Source: Schleiferiaceae bacterium (lineage in GTDB: Bacteria > Bacteroidota > Bacteroidia > Flavobacteriales > Schleiferiaceae). Taken from it: DNA of 64,000 bases. Shown one piece after another: positions 1 through 9,450 of the stretch. The stretch covers positions 85,415-149,414 of the forward strand of contig JAGYIN010000004.1 of assembly GCA_018402665.1 (NCBI GenBank), read 5' to 3'. The translations under genes were made by a program, and so were the position numbers. The notes beneath the pieces were generated by a model. That model was not told where the DNA came from. It searched no databases and saw only the letters and a list, made by a program, of their open reading frames with translations. The number at the start of each line of letters is the position of its first letter. The first letter of the stretch is position 1.

Positions 1-959
1 AACACCTGAAGAATGAGTCGGTCACTGCCGCCGAGTGCTTTAAGTGTACCAATCATTCGGGTACGGTCAATAATCAAAACAAGCAATGCCGTTATCAGAT
101 TGGCTACAGCTACAATGAGAACAATAGCGAGCACCAGAATAATATTAGTATCGAAAAGCGCAAGCCACCCGAAGATTGCGGGATGGCGGTCTTCAATGCT
201 TCTCGCTTGCATGGTGTACGGAATCACGGCATTCCAATAGGACGAAATGATTTCGCGCCCTTCTTGATCATTCAGGACTACCATGTAGCTGCTCACACTA
301 TCGCCGCGCCAACCATTAAGTCGAGCAACATCTTCCTGATTCATTAAAATAGTTTGCCGGTCAAATTCGTCTAAGCCCGTGGTAAACAGCCCTTCCACGA
401 TGGATTTTCGGAGGCGCGGCAATTCGCCCTGATTCTTCAGTACGGTCAAAACAGCGGTATCTCCAATGCCGAGGCCCAATTCTCGAGCGAGAGTCGTGGA
501 TAGTAAGGCACCATAGCGAGAGGTGGGAGTGGAGGCACTTCCACCGGTCCCGTACTGGGCAGAGAACGTCTTTAAATAATCGGTCTCCATACCTTTGATT
601 TGAATGCCGTCGAAGGCATCTTCAATAGGATTTACCAGCAATGCCATTTTTTGGACCACTGGATAAACAGATCGAACGTAAGGGGCTTCGCGCAGGGCGC
701 CCGCCAAACTATCCGTTAAGCGTATGGGGTTGAGTTCTTCAGTGCGGTTCGGTGCATAAGCGCTAATGGTAAAATCGCCTTCCAAGGCACTGAATTTATC
801 CATGATGGCATGCTGCAAGCCTTTACCGGATGTTATGGACAATAGCACGAGTGCCATACCCAAAGCTGTGGCTACAATACTCAATTTTAGCAAAGGACCA
901 ATCACTTGAGAACCCGTGCTCTTTTGTATCTTTCTTGCTATGAAAAACGCCTCTTTCAT
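1..959 (-). CDS. ABC transporter permease, FtsX/LolC-E/MacB type (3' end beyond window)
   Basis: An open minus-strand frame runs from ATG at 959-957 off the left edge, giving about 319 residues. It opens with the FFIAR motif (residues 5-9) typical of LolC/E-like permeases, a first membrane segment at about residues 24-44, a large periplasmic MacB-PCD-like domain, and a second membrane segment at about 265-295 followed by RMIGTLKALG, the cytoplasmic coupling-helix motif of FtsX domains. The remaining two membrane helices should lie outside the window. The family moves lipoproteins or other envelope substrates with a separate ATPase, which is not visible here. The frame is clean, unlike its neighbour. 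Its start overlaps the start of the divergent gene at 940 by 20 nt. Confidence 0.85.
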   Translation of the reverse strand, partial: MKEAFFIARKIQKSTGSQVIGPLLKLSIVATALGMALVLLSITSGKGLQHAIMDKFSALEGDFTISAYAPNRTEELNPIRLTDSLAGALREAPYVRSVYPVVQKMALLVNPIEDAFDGIQIKGMETDYLKTFSAQYGTGGSASTPTSRYGALLSTTLARELGLGIGDTAVLTVLKNQGELPRLRKSIVEGLFTTGLDEFDRQTILMNQEDVARLNGWRGDSVSSYMVVLNDQEGREIISSYWNAVIPYTMQARSIEDRHPAIFGWLALFDTNIILVLAIVLIVAVANLITALLVLIIDRTRMIGTLKALGGSDRLILQV

Positions 960-2185
960 CGCTTCGCAATTTAGAACAACTCTCGCGTTATTCGCGGCAT
1001 TGCTCCTGTGCTTTTCTGCGCGCGGGCAAGAAAGTTACGTGCCAGGTATTGCCCAGACTGGGAGTACTATGAAGCTGACCGAAAATCTGTGGCGGTAGTA
1101 GCCAATGCAACTCCTTATTGCCCAACGGAACCCATACAGTGGATCATTTGATTTCGCTGAGTGTTGATGTACAGCAGGTCTGGGCGCCGGAACACGGCTT
1201 CAGAGGGCAGCAAGATGCTGGAGAGCATGGAAGACGGCTGCGATCCTAAGACGGGTATACCCATCAAGAGTTTGTACGGTAAACGAAGCGTCCACCAACC
1301 GAATGGCTAGAGGGCTTGATTGGGTCATCTATGATATTCAAGACGTGGGGGTTCGATTCTACACCTACAGCACTACTTTGAGCTACGTGATAGATGCGTG
1401 CGGTAGCCGGTGTCCTGCTCATGATTATGGATCGAGGCAATCCAAACGGTCATTATATCGACGGTCCCAAATCTTAAAACCAGGCTTCGAGAGTATGGTA
1501 GGTTTGCACCCCATACCGGTAGTACACGGCTTAACCATGGGAGAATATAACCATGGTTTATGGTGAGCATTGGATGCCTGCAACAGAGAATGAACAGGGC
1601 GTACCGCCTCGAAAAGAAAGGCGGTATAGAGGTTATCACTTGCAAAGGGTATTCTAACTAATGGGGTCTTCACGGAATTCCAAGTCCCCTCCGTCGCCCA
1701 ATCTGCGCTCTATTGAGGCCATCTGGCATTACCTAAGCTTGTGTTATTTCTTGAGGGTACACCCATTTCTTGTGGGACGAGGTACCGATGCGCCATTTAC
1801 CTGTTTTGGTGCGCCGTGGCTTGATGGGGAAGAGAGTACGAGCATCGATTCACACCTGCGCCAGATCATGGATCGAAGTATCCCAAGTTTCAGGAAAGCA
1901 GTGCGGTGGGGTCCAATTGTCCCAGGATCTAACGACGGCAAATTCCACGGGAAATCGATTGACCTATTTGTTTGAAGCCTATGCATACTGGAAAGAAAAT
2001 GCTACATCCGAGGCTCCGGAATTTTCAATGCGTTCTTCAAAAATTGGCCGTCTAAATGAACTACAACAAGCCTTGAATCTGGCATGAGCGTCGAGGAGTG
2101 GGTGAATTCTTATCATAAAGAGTTGTACCTGTACAAGGAAAAGGCTTTTGAGTACTCTCTTTACAGTCTTGTCGAATTGCAATAA
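940..2185 (+). pseudogene. NamZ-like DUF1343 protein (exo-beta-N-acetylmuramidase family), many frameshifts
   Basis: The gene starts with a signal peptide (MKNASFIASQ..., cleavage near SARGQ). Family blocks then follow in order but in changing frames: KSVAVVANAT near 1090, SVDVQQVWAPEHGFRG near 1165, DGCDPKTGIPIKSLYGK near 1235, DWVIYDIQDVGVRFYTY near 1320, HYIDGP and VGLHPIPVVHGLTMGEY near 1450-1545, PPSPNLRSIEA near 1690, GRGTDAPFTCFGAP near 1780, and a C-terminal SVEEW region. DUF1343 enzymes (NamZ) are secreted or periplasmic glycosidases of peptidoglycan recycling. At least eight indels are needed to join the blocks. Because protein similarity stays high and the next gene also carries indels, I suspect sequence error over true decay. 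No single frame encodes a functional product as written. Confidence 0.75.
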
Positions 2186-2201
2186 GTCTAACTTATAGCG
2201 A

Positions 2202-2227
2202 AAAAACCCCGCTCGAGGTGGGTTTTT
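2202..2227. terminator. Bidirectional intrinsic terminator
   Basis: AAAAACCC at 2202-2209 pairs with GGGTTTTT at 2220-2227 around a CTCGAG-containing loop. It sits between the convergent NamZ-like and DUF2911 genes and has A and T tracts on both sides, so it can serve both. Confidence 0.7.
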
Positions 2228-2246
2228 ATGAAGCGGGAAAAGCGGA

Positions 2247-3057
2247 TTATTTCCAGCCTTTCATTTCTTCGTAGCCGGCTCTATAGGAATCAGGTGCTCC
2301 CATGTCCATTGCTTTTTTACCCTGCTTAAGGGCAGCTTTTAGTATCGCCTGCCGCGTAAAGAATTTTAGCCTTTACCCAGTTCGTGTACCAGTACTCTGA
2401 TCTAGCTGTAAGGCAATTTCGATGGTTCTGGGGCGCTTTTTCATGGTCGCCTTGACCGCTGTAGTAGTTTGCGGCATTTCTGTATGCACGCTTAGCATCA
2501 GATAGTGCTTTTGCTACATTTTTACCGCTTTCACCTTCTGAATCAACTCCTAGGTTAATGCTTACTTCGGTATCTGCCCACTCAAGTAAGAGATAGCCAC
2601 CTTCTGTGCTCAAAGAATGGAAGCGCATTGTGAAGTTATCGTCGAAATCACCTTTTCCTGCACGAACATTGAATCTCAATACGTCGCTATCCTCAGAATA
2701 TCCTGAGTTGCCCCAGAGGTTGGTTTGTGTGGATAAGATAATGGTCCAGTCTTGTTCACCTGGAATAGTAAATAGGGCGTATTCTCCAGCCTTAACTTCG
2801 TTGCCATTCATGGTGAAGTCTGTGGATGCACTAAAAAGAACACATCCGTTCGCTCCTGTACGCCATACTTCATTATACGGTACGAGATCGCCGAAGATGG
2901 TGCGGCCTCTTGTTGCGGGTCTGCTGTAAGTGATGCTGAAATCTGTGAGACCAATTCTTTGGTCAACGGTAGACGTAGGTGAAGGTTGTGGCAGCTCTTG
3001 AGCGTTCATCGGTAGGGCCACTGCAAGAAGCGCGGCACCGAGTATCCATTTTTTCAT
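2247..3057 (-). CDS. DUF2911 domain-containing secreted protein (C-terminus frameshifted)
   Basis: The signal peptide (MKKWILGAALLAVALPMNAQ) is followed by a DUF2911 domain: SITYSRPATRGRTIFG, VPYNEVWRTGANG and GEYALFTIPG are recognisable family blocks. The function of the family is unknown. The uninterrupted frame stops at 2326, but shifting one base within the AAAA run near 2343 restores AALKQGKKAMDMGAPDSY and the family-typical ending GYEEMKGWK, with stop at 2247. A second pair of compensating shifts probably lies near 2380-2450, where residues read HRNCLTARSE instead of a helix. These look like the same indel patch as in the neighbouring gene. The tail normally contains TPR-like helices. 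Confidence 0.8.
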
Positions 3058-3112
3058 GTGAGTTGTTTTTAGGGTTTGCCTAAAAGTAACAAGAAAAGTG
3101 GTGGTTGGTTGA

Positions 3113-3589
3113 TTAGAGCGCCATCATTTTTAGCGCGGCCACTGCAGCTTCTACACCTTTGTTTCCATGAATACCACCTGAACGAGCGCGACTCTGCTCT
3201 ATAGTATTGTCGGTAAGTACGCAGAAAATAGTTGGAGCGTCGTAGCTGAGGTTAAGTTCAGTAATGCCGTAAGTCACACTCTGACACACATAGTCGAAGT
3301 GTTTCGTCTCACCTTGAATGACGCAACCTACCACAATAACTGCATCAGGTTCTTCATTCTCGTGAAGCCGTTTGGCACCAAAAGTGAGTTCAACAGCTCC
3401 AGGTACATCCACTTGAAGAATATGTTCCGGATCTACGCCATGGGCTACGAGTGTATCGTAAGCACCTTGAGCAAGGCCATGAGTGATCTCATGATTCCAC
3501 TCCGCGCGAACTATAGCAACTATTTTGCTTGATCCGGAAGGGACGGTTTCGTTATCTGTACTATTGAGATGCTGGTGAGCAGTAGCCAT
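3113..3589 (-). CDS. ribH: 6,7-dimethyl-8-ribityllumazine synthase
   Basis: It catalyses the penultimate step of riboflavin synthesis, condensing the ribityl-aminopyrimidine with 3,4-dihydroxybutanone 4-phosphate. At 158 aa it has the usual length. Family marks are RAEWN near residue 30 (substrate binding), VPGAVELTFGAKRL, GCVIQGETKHFDYV with the catalytic His, and TDNTIEQSRAR...GNKGVEAA. It begins 4 nt after the stop of the TPR gene, so the two are cotranscribed. No FMN riboswitch is visible upstream of the pair. No other rib gene lies in the window. Confidence 0.95.
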   Translation of the reverse strand: MATAHQHLNSTDNETVPSGSSKIVAIVRAEWNHEITHGLAQGAYDTLVAHGVDPEHILQVDVPGAVELTFGAKRLHENEEPDAVIVVGCVIQGETKHFDYVCQSVTYGITELNLSYDAPTIFCVLTDNTIEQSRARSGGIHGNKGVEAAVAALKMMAL

Positions 3590-3593
3590 GCGG

Positions 3594-4277
3594 TTATTTC
3601 AACGCAGCAATCACGCCAGCAATTCCTGACGCTTGACGACTCTTAGGATAGTCTGAAGCAATGCGTTCGTAGAGTTTTACCGCTTTCGCGTTTTCACCCA
3701 AAGCTTCATAAGTCAATCCAGCTTTCCACAAGAAGAGTGGTGTAGTGAAGTCGTTTTCCGTTGCATTTGCTGCTTTATTGTAGAAATCTACGGCATCGTC
3801 CATTTGACCCAATTCAACAAAAGCATCGCCAATGACACCAAAGGCAGTTGCTGAAGTAGCGGCATCCGATTTATCGTAATCGTCCATAAATGCAATGGCA
3901 TTTTCGTAATCACCTAACGCGTAGTAGGCAACACCGGCATAATAATGTGCACTGTTTCCGGCTTCAGTTCCGCCGAATTCGTCAATGATATCGAGCAGGC
4001 CATAGTACGCACCATTCCCGTTTAAGGCCAATTCCATAGAATCCGTCTCAAACCATTTGATTGCTTTCGCCATCTCTGTAGCTCCTTCTTTCGCTTTAGG
4101 TTCTACGATATACGTCGTATATGCGAAATAGGCCAATACCACCGCAACTACCGCCGCGACTGCTATACCTACCTGACGTGCATTGTTCTCTAGGAACTGT
4201 TCCGTCTTAGTTAGCGTTTGTTCTACGTTATCAAATCCAAGGTTATCCTGCTCTGCAGGCGCGTTCTTCTTAGCCAT
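3594..4277 (-). CDS. TPR membrane-anchored protein
   Basis: This is a 227-aa protein with a short charged N-terminus, one membrane helix at about residues 36-56 (VGIAVAAVVAVVLAYFAY) and a C-terminal region of tetratricopeptide-like helices (ALGDYENAIAFMDDY, ELGQMDDAVDFYNKA, ALGENAKAVKLYERI). It resembles YfgM-like proteins, which sit at the membrane and help envelope proteins fold, but that function is inference. It is the first gene of a two-gene unit with ribH and diverges from recF across 68 nt. Confidence 0.85.
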   Translation of the reverse strand: MAKKNAPAEQDNLGFDNVEQTLTKTEQFLENNARQVGIAVAAVVAVVLAYFAYTTYIVEPKAKEGATEMAKAIKWFETDSMELALNGNGAYYGLLDIIDEFGGTEAGNSAHYYAGVAYYALGDYENAIAFMDDYDKSDAATSATAFGVIGDAFVELGQMDDAVDFYNKAANATENDFTTPLFLWKAGLTYEALGENAKAVKLYERIASDYPKSRQASGIAGVIAALK

Positions 4278-4299
4278 AGCTAGTTTTAATTGAGTCCGC

Positions 4300-4307
4300 C
4301 AAAAATA
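4300..4307 (-). promoter_or_regulatory. Bacteroidetes -7 box for the TPR-ribH unit
   Basis: TATTTTTG on the minus strand matches TAnnTTTG and lies 22 nt before the ATG at 4277. Confidence 0.6.
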
Positions 4308-4332
4308 GTATAAATTTTCATGCTTTGAGCCC

Positions 4333-4340
4333 TATTTTTG
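4333..4340 (+). promoter_or_regulatory. Bacteroidetes -7 box for recF
   Basis: TATTTTTG matches TAnnTTTG and ends only 5 nt before the recF ATG at 4346, so the transcript would be almost leaderless. Confidence 0.55.
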
Positions 4341-4345
4341 TTCCT

Positions 4346-5461
4346 ATGGAAAACCTGCTTGTGCACGCTTTAGAATTGACCCATTTCAAGAACCACCGTG
4401 CTTCTTCATGGCAGTTTAATCCTAAGGTCAATATCATCTCAGGCAATAATGGGAACGGTAAAACCAACGTTTTAGATGCCTTGCATTACCTCTCTTTAAC
4501 GAAAAGCTATCTCAATACAAACGACAGTCAGAACATTACCCACGGTGAAAGCATGGCATTGCTCAAAGCAAAGTTGGCGCGCAAGGGGAGTGAGCACGTG
4601 CTTGATTTAGGTCTTAAGAAGGGCCAGAAAAAGAAAGTACGACTCGACGGTAAGGAGATTGATAGATTAGCCGATCATGTCGGTTACATGCCCGTGGTCA
4701 TGATTACACCTATGGATCGCGATTTGATCATTGATGCAGCTGAAACCCGGCGTAAATTGATGGATACGACGGTTTCACAAAACGATAAACACTATTTGAA
4801 CGCCTTAATGGCATACAATAGGGCGCTAACTCAACGCAATACTACCCTCAAGTATTTTGCTTCAAACCGCACCTATGATGGGGAGATGATCGGTTTGTAC
4901 AACGAGCAATTGGCCCACAATGCTTCCATTATATTTGAGGCGCGGAAGGCATTTGCTTCTGAGTTATTGCCGCTACTAACGCATTATTATCAGTTGCTTT
5001 CTGGAGGCAAAGAAACTGTGGGCGTGCGCTACAAAAGTGCGCTTCACGAGTCTTCTATGACCCATCTTTTGACTGAAAATGAATCCAAAGACCGTATATT
5101 GCAGTATACTTCAAGCGGCACGCATCGCGATGATTTCGTTTTCCATTTGGGGGAGCACCCGATCAAGCGTGTGGGGTCTCAGGGGCAGCAGAAGAGTTTT
5201 TTGATCGCTTTAAAATTGGCCCAATTTGAGATTACCAAACGTCATCTAGGGATGCCGCCCTTACTATTGCTCGATGATATTTTCGATAAATTAGATGAAG
5301 GACGGGTGGCCAATCTACTGAGCTTAGTGCATACCGAAGAGTTTGGTCAGATTTTCATTACCGATACGCACCCTGAGCGAATGCTTGAATTGAGTGAAAA
5401 TCTTCAACTGAACCACAGCACCTTTGAAATAACTGATGATGGCGAAATACAAAGTCTCTAA
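4346..5461 (+). CDS. recF: DNA replication and repair protein RecF
   Basis: RecF is an SMC-like ATPase that binds gapped DNA and helps load RecA through RecOR. The Walker A motif is GNNGNGKTN, followed by LHYLSLTKSY. The signature region is GSQGQQKSFLIALKLAQ and Walker B is LLLLDDIFDKLDEGR. I chose the ATG at 4346 (MENLLVHALEL), because a longer TTG-initiated reading would start upstream of the likely -7 box. That gives 371 aa, the family length. The stop overlaps the start of the DUF721 gene, so translation is coupled. Confidence 0.95.
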   Translation: MENLLVHALELTHFKNHRASSWQFNPKVNIISGNNGNGKTNVLDALHYLSLTKSYLNTNDSQNITHGESMALLKAKLARKGSEHVLDLGLKKGQKKKVRLDGKEIDRLADHVGYMPVVMITPMDRDLIIDAAETRRKLMDTTVSQNDKHYLNALMAYNRALTQRNTTLKYFASNRTYDGEMIGLYNEQLAHNASIIFEARKAFASELLPLLTHYYQLLSGGKETVGVRYKSALHESSMTHLLTENESKDRILQYTSSGTHRDDFVFHLGEHPIKRVGSQGQQKSFLIALKLAQFEITKRHLGMPPLLLLDDIFDKLDEGRVANLLSLVHTEEFGQIFITDTHPERMLELSENLQLNHSTFEITDDGEIQSL

Positions 5462-5738
5462 CGAACAATCCATAGGCGAGGCATTATCGCTCTGGCTGGA
5501 CCGCTACCGTCTCCGTAGAGGTACGGATGAGACGCGCGTATTGCAAGCCTGGGATGAGTTGATGGGGCCTTCTATCGTGCGTCAAACGACGAAGAAAAAA
5601 GTACAGAACCAAATTCTTTACGTTCAGTTGGAAAGCGCGGTTGTGCGCAAAGAACTGCTCATGGTGAAGTCCAAAATCGTGAGCAGTATGAACGAGCATC
5701 TAGGCCGTGAAGCCATTAAAGACGTACACCTGTATTAG
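5436..5738 (+). CDS. DUF721 (DciA-like) protein
   Basis: This is a 100-aa protein with the DUF721 pattern: an N-terminal helix ([14 protein letters not shown]), the [16 protein letters not shown] core, and a beta-rich end ([23 protein letters not shown]). DciA-type DUF721 proteins are thought to help load the replicative helicase in bacteria lacking DnaC, which fits its place directly behind recF. The ATG at 5436 (or 5439, MAKYKVS) lies inside recF, so the genes overlap by 23-26 nt. The 3' end overlaps convergent trmD by 4 nt. Confidence 0.85.
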   Translation: MMAKYKVSNEQSIGEALSLWLDRYRLRRGTDETRVLQAWDELMGPSIVRQTTKKKVQNQILYVQLESAVVRKELLMVKSKIVSSMNEHLGREAIKDVHLY

Positions 5739-6412
5739 TCGTCCAGTAAATCCGGACGACGCGCTTTAGTGCGTTGATACGCCTGTTCTTCTCGCCATAG
5801 ATCGATGGCGTTTGTATTGCCACTGAGCAGTATTTCGGGGACTTTATGGCCACGAAAGTCTTCTGGCCTCGTATATACCGGAGGGGCCAACAAATTGTCT
5901 TGAAAACTATCCGTAAGCGCTGAAGTTTCGTCGTTAAGAACGCCAGGAAGCAGGCGGATGACGGCGTCTGAAATCACGGCTGCCGCAAGCTCACCACCAC
6001 TTAAGACATAGTCGCCAATGCTGTATTCGTGCGTGATCCAGTGGTCGCGAACCCGCTGATCTATACCCTTGTAGTGGCCACAAATGATGATCATATCGCC
6101 CAATAAACTCAGTGCATTCGCATCCTGTTGATTGAATCGCTTACCGTCGGGTGTCATGTACAGCACAGCATCGTAATTGCGTTCTCTCTGTAATGCCTCA
6201 ATGCAATCTACCAGAGGCTCACATTGCATCACCATGCCAGCACCACCGCCGTATTGATAATCATCGACCTGTTGGTGTTTACCGGCGCCAAAATCACGCA
6301 GCTGGTGTACGTGAATTTCCGCAAGGCCTTTATCTTTCGCGCGCTTGAGAATGCTGTGTGCGAAGGGGCCTTCTAATAATTCCGGTAAAACAGTGATGAT
6401 ATCAATGCGCAC
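5735..6412 (-). CDS. trmD: tRNA (guanine-N1-)-methyltransferase TrmD
   Basis: TrmD methylates N1 of G37 next to the anticodon using SAM, preventing +1 frameshifting. The frame has the SPOUT-class marks: [15 protein letters not shown] at the start, [26 protein letters not shown], and [17 protein letters not shown] with RLLPGVLN. I chose GTG at 6412-6410 (VRIDIIT), because family proteins begin exactly there. This GTG lies one base after the stop of the upstream oxygenase gene, implying translational coupling. Length is 225 aa. The usual rpsP-rimM-trmD-rplS neighbourhood is absent. Confidence 0.95.
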   Translation of the reverse strand: MRIDIITVLPELLEGPFAHSILKRAKDKGLAEIHVHQLRDFGAGKHQQVDDYQYGGGAGMVMQCEPLVDCIEALQRERNYDAVLYMTPDGKRFNQQDANALSLLGDMIIICGHYKGIDQRVRDHWITHEYSIGDYVLSGGELAAAVISDAVIRLLPGVLNDETSALTDSFQDNLLAPPVYTRPEDFRGHKVPEILLSGNTNAIDLWREEQAYQRTKARRPDLLDD

Positions 6413-6413
6413 C

Positions 6414-7358
6414 TTAGTTCTTTTTAAGACCAATTTCGACCAAACGCTCGTCCAGATAAGCACCTGCAGTGATGTCGTCAAAAGCTTTTGGTCGAGCTTC
6501 GCTAATACACTGTGCTAAAGCATTCAATGGCATTTTTCCAACCGGATGTAAGAAGAAGGGGATGCTGTATCTAGGTTCGGACCATTTTTCTTTCGGGGGA
6601 TTTACCACCCGGTGCGTAGTAGACTTCAAATAGCCGTTCGTCAAACGTTGAAGCATATCTCCGACATTCACGACTAAAGACCCGGGGATGGCCGTAATGC
6701 CGACCCATTGGCCTTGTTTGTTGAGCACTTCCAGACCCTCTGCACTGGCGCCCATAAGTAGTGTAATAAGATTAATATCTTCATGTTGTCCAGCCCGCAC
6801 ACTGTCGCCCGGGTCTGAAGTAATGGGAGGGTAATGAATGGCACGAATGATACTGTTTCCGCCTTTCACCCAAGGTTCAAAATAATTTGCATCCAGTTCT
6901 AAATACGTTGCAATTGCGCTGAGTAACTCCATTCCTATACGCTCCAATTGCTGGTAGGCATTTACAAAAGTGGGGGCGAGTTCAGGACGTTCGTTCACTG
7001 ATATATTATCGTGGTATTCCGGGCCGTTGTATGCCGGTACTGGCTGGCCTACTTGCCAAAATTCTTTGAGATCTGCTGCTTCAATCCCTTTTGCATGTTC
7101 TCTCCCAAAACTGGTATAGCCGCGTTGACCGGCCAATTTTTCGAGCTCATACTTTTTTTTCGTTTCCGTATCTAATGCAAAAAATGCAGCCACTTCATCG
7201 TACAATTGGGATTGCATCGCATCGCTAAAACCATGATTCTTAATGGTTACGAATCCGATATCGGTGTAGGCTTTTCCTAAATCTGCGGCAAAAGCCTTTT
7301 TTTCGGCAGTTGATCCGCTGGTCCAATGGGATAAATCTAAATTTGGAATGAGTGACAT
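6414..7358 (-). CDS. Isopenicillin N synthase-family 2OG-Fe(II) oxygenase
   Basis: This is a 314-aa member of the non-heme iron dioxygenase superfamily. It has the N-terminal DIOX_N domain (FVTIKNHGF near residue 36) and the C-terminal double-stranded beta-helix with the iron triad H192-x-D194 ([10 protein letters not shown]) and H249 (STTHRVVNP), plus the cosubstrate-binding R263-x-S265 ([11 protein letters not shown]). Substrate is unknown; proteins of this type are wrongly called isopenicillin N synthase in many genomes. I chose ATG at 7358 ([12 protein letters not shown]) as the conserved N-terminus. It is cotranscribed with trmD, 1 nt apart. Confidence 0.9.
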   Translation of the reverse strand: MSLIPNLDLSHWTSGSTAEKKAFAADLGKAYTDIGFVTIKNHGFSDAMQSQLYDEVAAFFALDTETKKKYELEKLAGQRGYTSFGREHAKGIEAADLKEFWQVGQPVPAYNGPEYHDNISVNERPELAPTFVNAYQQLERIGMELLSAIATYLELDANYFEPWVKGGNSIIRAIHYPPITSDPGDSVRAGQHEDINLITLLMGASAEGLEVLNKQGQWVGITAIPGSLVVNVGDMLQRLTNGYLKSTTHRVVNPPKEKWSEPRYSIPFFLHPVGKMPLNALAQCISEARPKAFDDITAGAYLDERLVEIGLKKN

Positions 7359-7425
7359 ACGGTCTGTAGATAGGTTATATCTAACAAAAATAACTACCTT
7401 TTCGCAGTCGTTCGAATGGAACTTA

Positions 7426-9399
7426 ATGACAGCCACAGAAGTTATGAACCACCCTTTACCGCCTGAACTCCTTCAGGATTTCCTGCAAACCCGCGCCATT
7501 GAAGAGAAAATGCTCATTTACCTGCGTCAAGGTAAGATCTCAAAATGGTTCAGTTCCTTTGGACAAGAGGCCATTTCAGTAGCCGCTGTACATGCCTTAA
7601 AAACGGATGAATACATCTGTACGATGCACCGAAATCTGGGTGTTTTTGTCGCGCGTGAGGTACCGTTAATGCGCTTATTCGCGCAGTTTCAAGGGAAACC
7701 TGAAGGTTTTACAAAGGGTCGTGATCGCAGCTTTCATTTTGGGAGTCAATCGCACCATATCGTTGGTATGATTTCCCATTTAGGCGCCCAATTGGGATTG
7801 GCTTGTGGTTTGGCCTTGCGCGAGCAGCAGTTGGGTACAGGTAAGTGCGTGGTTGCCTTCACAGGTGACGGTTCAACATCACAGGGGGATTTTCATGAAG
7901 CACTCAATGTTGCTGCCGTTTGGTCCCTTCCAGTAGTTTTTATTGTGGAGCGCAATTACTGGGGATTGAGCACGCCCGAAGAAGAACAATTTAAATTTAA
8001 AAGCTTCGTAGATAAAGGACCTGCCTATGGCATGGAAGCCCGAAGATTCGACGGTAATAATTTGGCGGAATGCTATACTGAATTGACCCGTGCAGCAGAC
8101 TATGCACGACGGGAGGGCAAGCCGATTTTGTTAGAAGCAAACACATTTAGAATACGAGGACACGAGGAAGCGAGTGGAACGAAGTATTACCCGGAAGGCA
8201 TGATAGACACAGCGATGTCTGACGAGCCGATGGTGAAAATTCTTCACGAACCGGATCGTTATGCCACCGACGAAAAGTCCTTGCAACTAGAAATGGAAAA
8301 AGCTAAATCCCGGGTGGATGAGGCTTTTCATGCAGCATTGGCCTTAGATGGACCGATCTATGATGCGGAGGAAAGTACGCGTGATTTATTCGCGCAGGTG
8401 CCTGCGCTTCCTGAAAGCGCGAGCGGAAGCTCGCGCGAGATGCGGCTCATTGATGCGGTACATGATGGATTAAAAGAAAGTTTAGCCCTGTGGCCGGATT
8501 TGATTTATATGGGACAGGACATTGGTCCATACGGCGGGGTTTTTAAAGCGACTGAAGGCTTAGCGGAATTATTTGGTCCAAATAGAGTGCGAAACACTCC
8601 GCTTTGCGAGAGCGCCATTGTGGGTGCCTCTTTAGGATGGAGTATTGCAGGTGGTAAAGCCATGATGGAGATGCAGTTTTCGGATTTTGTCACCACCGGA
8701 TTTAATCAGATTGTCAATAACCTGGCGAAATTACATTGGCGTTGGGGACAATCCGTAGATGTTGTGATACGAATGCCTACAGGGGCTGGCGTTGCAGCGG
8801 GTCCATTCCATTCCCAAAGCACAGAGGCTTGGTTTACCCACGTTCCTGGTTTGAAAGTCGTTTACCCGGCTTTTCCCGCCGAGGCGAAAGCGTTATTGAT
8901 GTCCAGTTTCAATGAGCCTAATCCTGTCTTATTTTTCGAACACAAGGCCATGTACCGAACTGTTCGAGAGGAAGTTCAAGAGGGCGCACAATTCATGGAA
9001 CTGGGTAAGGCAGATGTCGTCCGTTCCGGAACAGCGGTAACTGTAGTTACGTATGGAATGGGCGTTCATTGGACACTGGATTTGATCGACGAAGAACGTT
9101 TAATGGGCCAATTAGAATTGATCAACCTTCGCACCTTAGTTCCCCTAGATTTCAACGCCATACGCGCCAGTGTAGCGCGTACAGGTAAAGTTATTGTGCT
9201 GCAAGAAGATGTTGCCGTGGGCGGCTACGCTGAGCACATCGCATCGCGCATTGCCCAGGAGTGTTGGGAAGCATTGGACGGTCCCGTGATTATGGTAAGT
9301 TCGGATGCTACTCCAGTGCCTTTTCATGCCGCGCTAGAGGAGGGATTCTTGGCGAAGTCGAAGTTGAAAGAAGCCGTTCAAAAATTACTGAAGTATTAA
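7426..9399 (+). CDS. Fused E1 alpha/beta 2-oxoacid dehydrogenase (branched-chain type)
   Basis: This 657-aa thiamine-diphosphate enzyme fuses the E1 alpha subunit (residues about 1-330) to the beta subunit (about 350-657). It should decarboxylate a branched-chain 2-oxoacid and pass the acyl group to an E2 lipoyl protein. The ThDP motif is FTGDGSTSQGDFHEALN (GDG at 147-149) ending at VERN. The beta half shows LIYMGQDIGPYGGVF, GVAAGPFHSQSTEAWF and the transketolase C-terminal domain (VVTYGMG, VGGYAEHI). The fused form is common in Bacteroidetes. I chose ATG at 7426; ATG at 7444 is possible. No E2 is adjacent; lipoamide dehydrogenase is at 43.5 kb. Substrate specificity is inferred. Confidence 0.9.
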   Translation: MTATEVMNHPLPPELLQDFLQTRAIEEKMLIYLRQGKISKWFSSFGQEAISVAAVHALKTDEYICTMHRNLGVFVAREVPLMRLFAQFQGKPEGFTKGRDRSFHFGSQSHHIVGMISHLGAQLGLACGLALREQQLGTGKCVVAFTGDGSTSQGDFHEALNVAAVWSLPVVFIVERNYWGLSTPEEEQFKFKSFVDKGPAYGMEARRFDGNNLAECYTELTRAADYARREGKPILLEANTFRIRGHEEASGTKYYPEGMIDTAMSDEPMVKILHEPDRYATDEKSLQLEMEKAKSRVDEAFHAALALDGPIYDAEESTRDLFAQVPALPESASGSSREMRLIDAVHDGLKESLALWPDLIYMGQDIGPYGGVFKATEGLAELFGPNRVRNTPLCESAIVGASLGWSIAGGKAMMEMQFSDFVTTGFNQIVNNLAKLHWRWGQSVDVVIRMPTGAGVAAGPFHSQSTEAWFTHVPGLKVVYPAFPAEAKALLMSSFNEPNPVLFFEHKAMYRTVREEVQEGAQFMELGKADVVRSGTAVTVVTYGMGVHWTLDLIDEERLMGQLELINLRTLVPLDFNAIRASVARTGKVIVLQEDVAVGGYAEHIASRIAQECWEALDGPVIMVSSDATPVPFHAALEEGFLAKSKLKEAVQKLLKY

Positions 9400-9450
9400 A
9401 AAAGTTACTGTGGGTATAAGCACATCGCGCGGACGCCGCATGGGGCTATA

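Noticed and set aside
4278..4345. FMN riboswitch for ribH
   Set aside because: The 68-nt gap holds only two divergent promoters and is too short for an RFN element.
6414..7358. Beta-lactam biosynthesis
   Set aside because: The fold is right but no other antibiotic synthesis gene is present and the neighbour is trmD.
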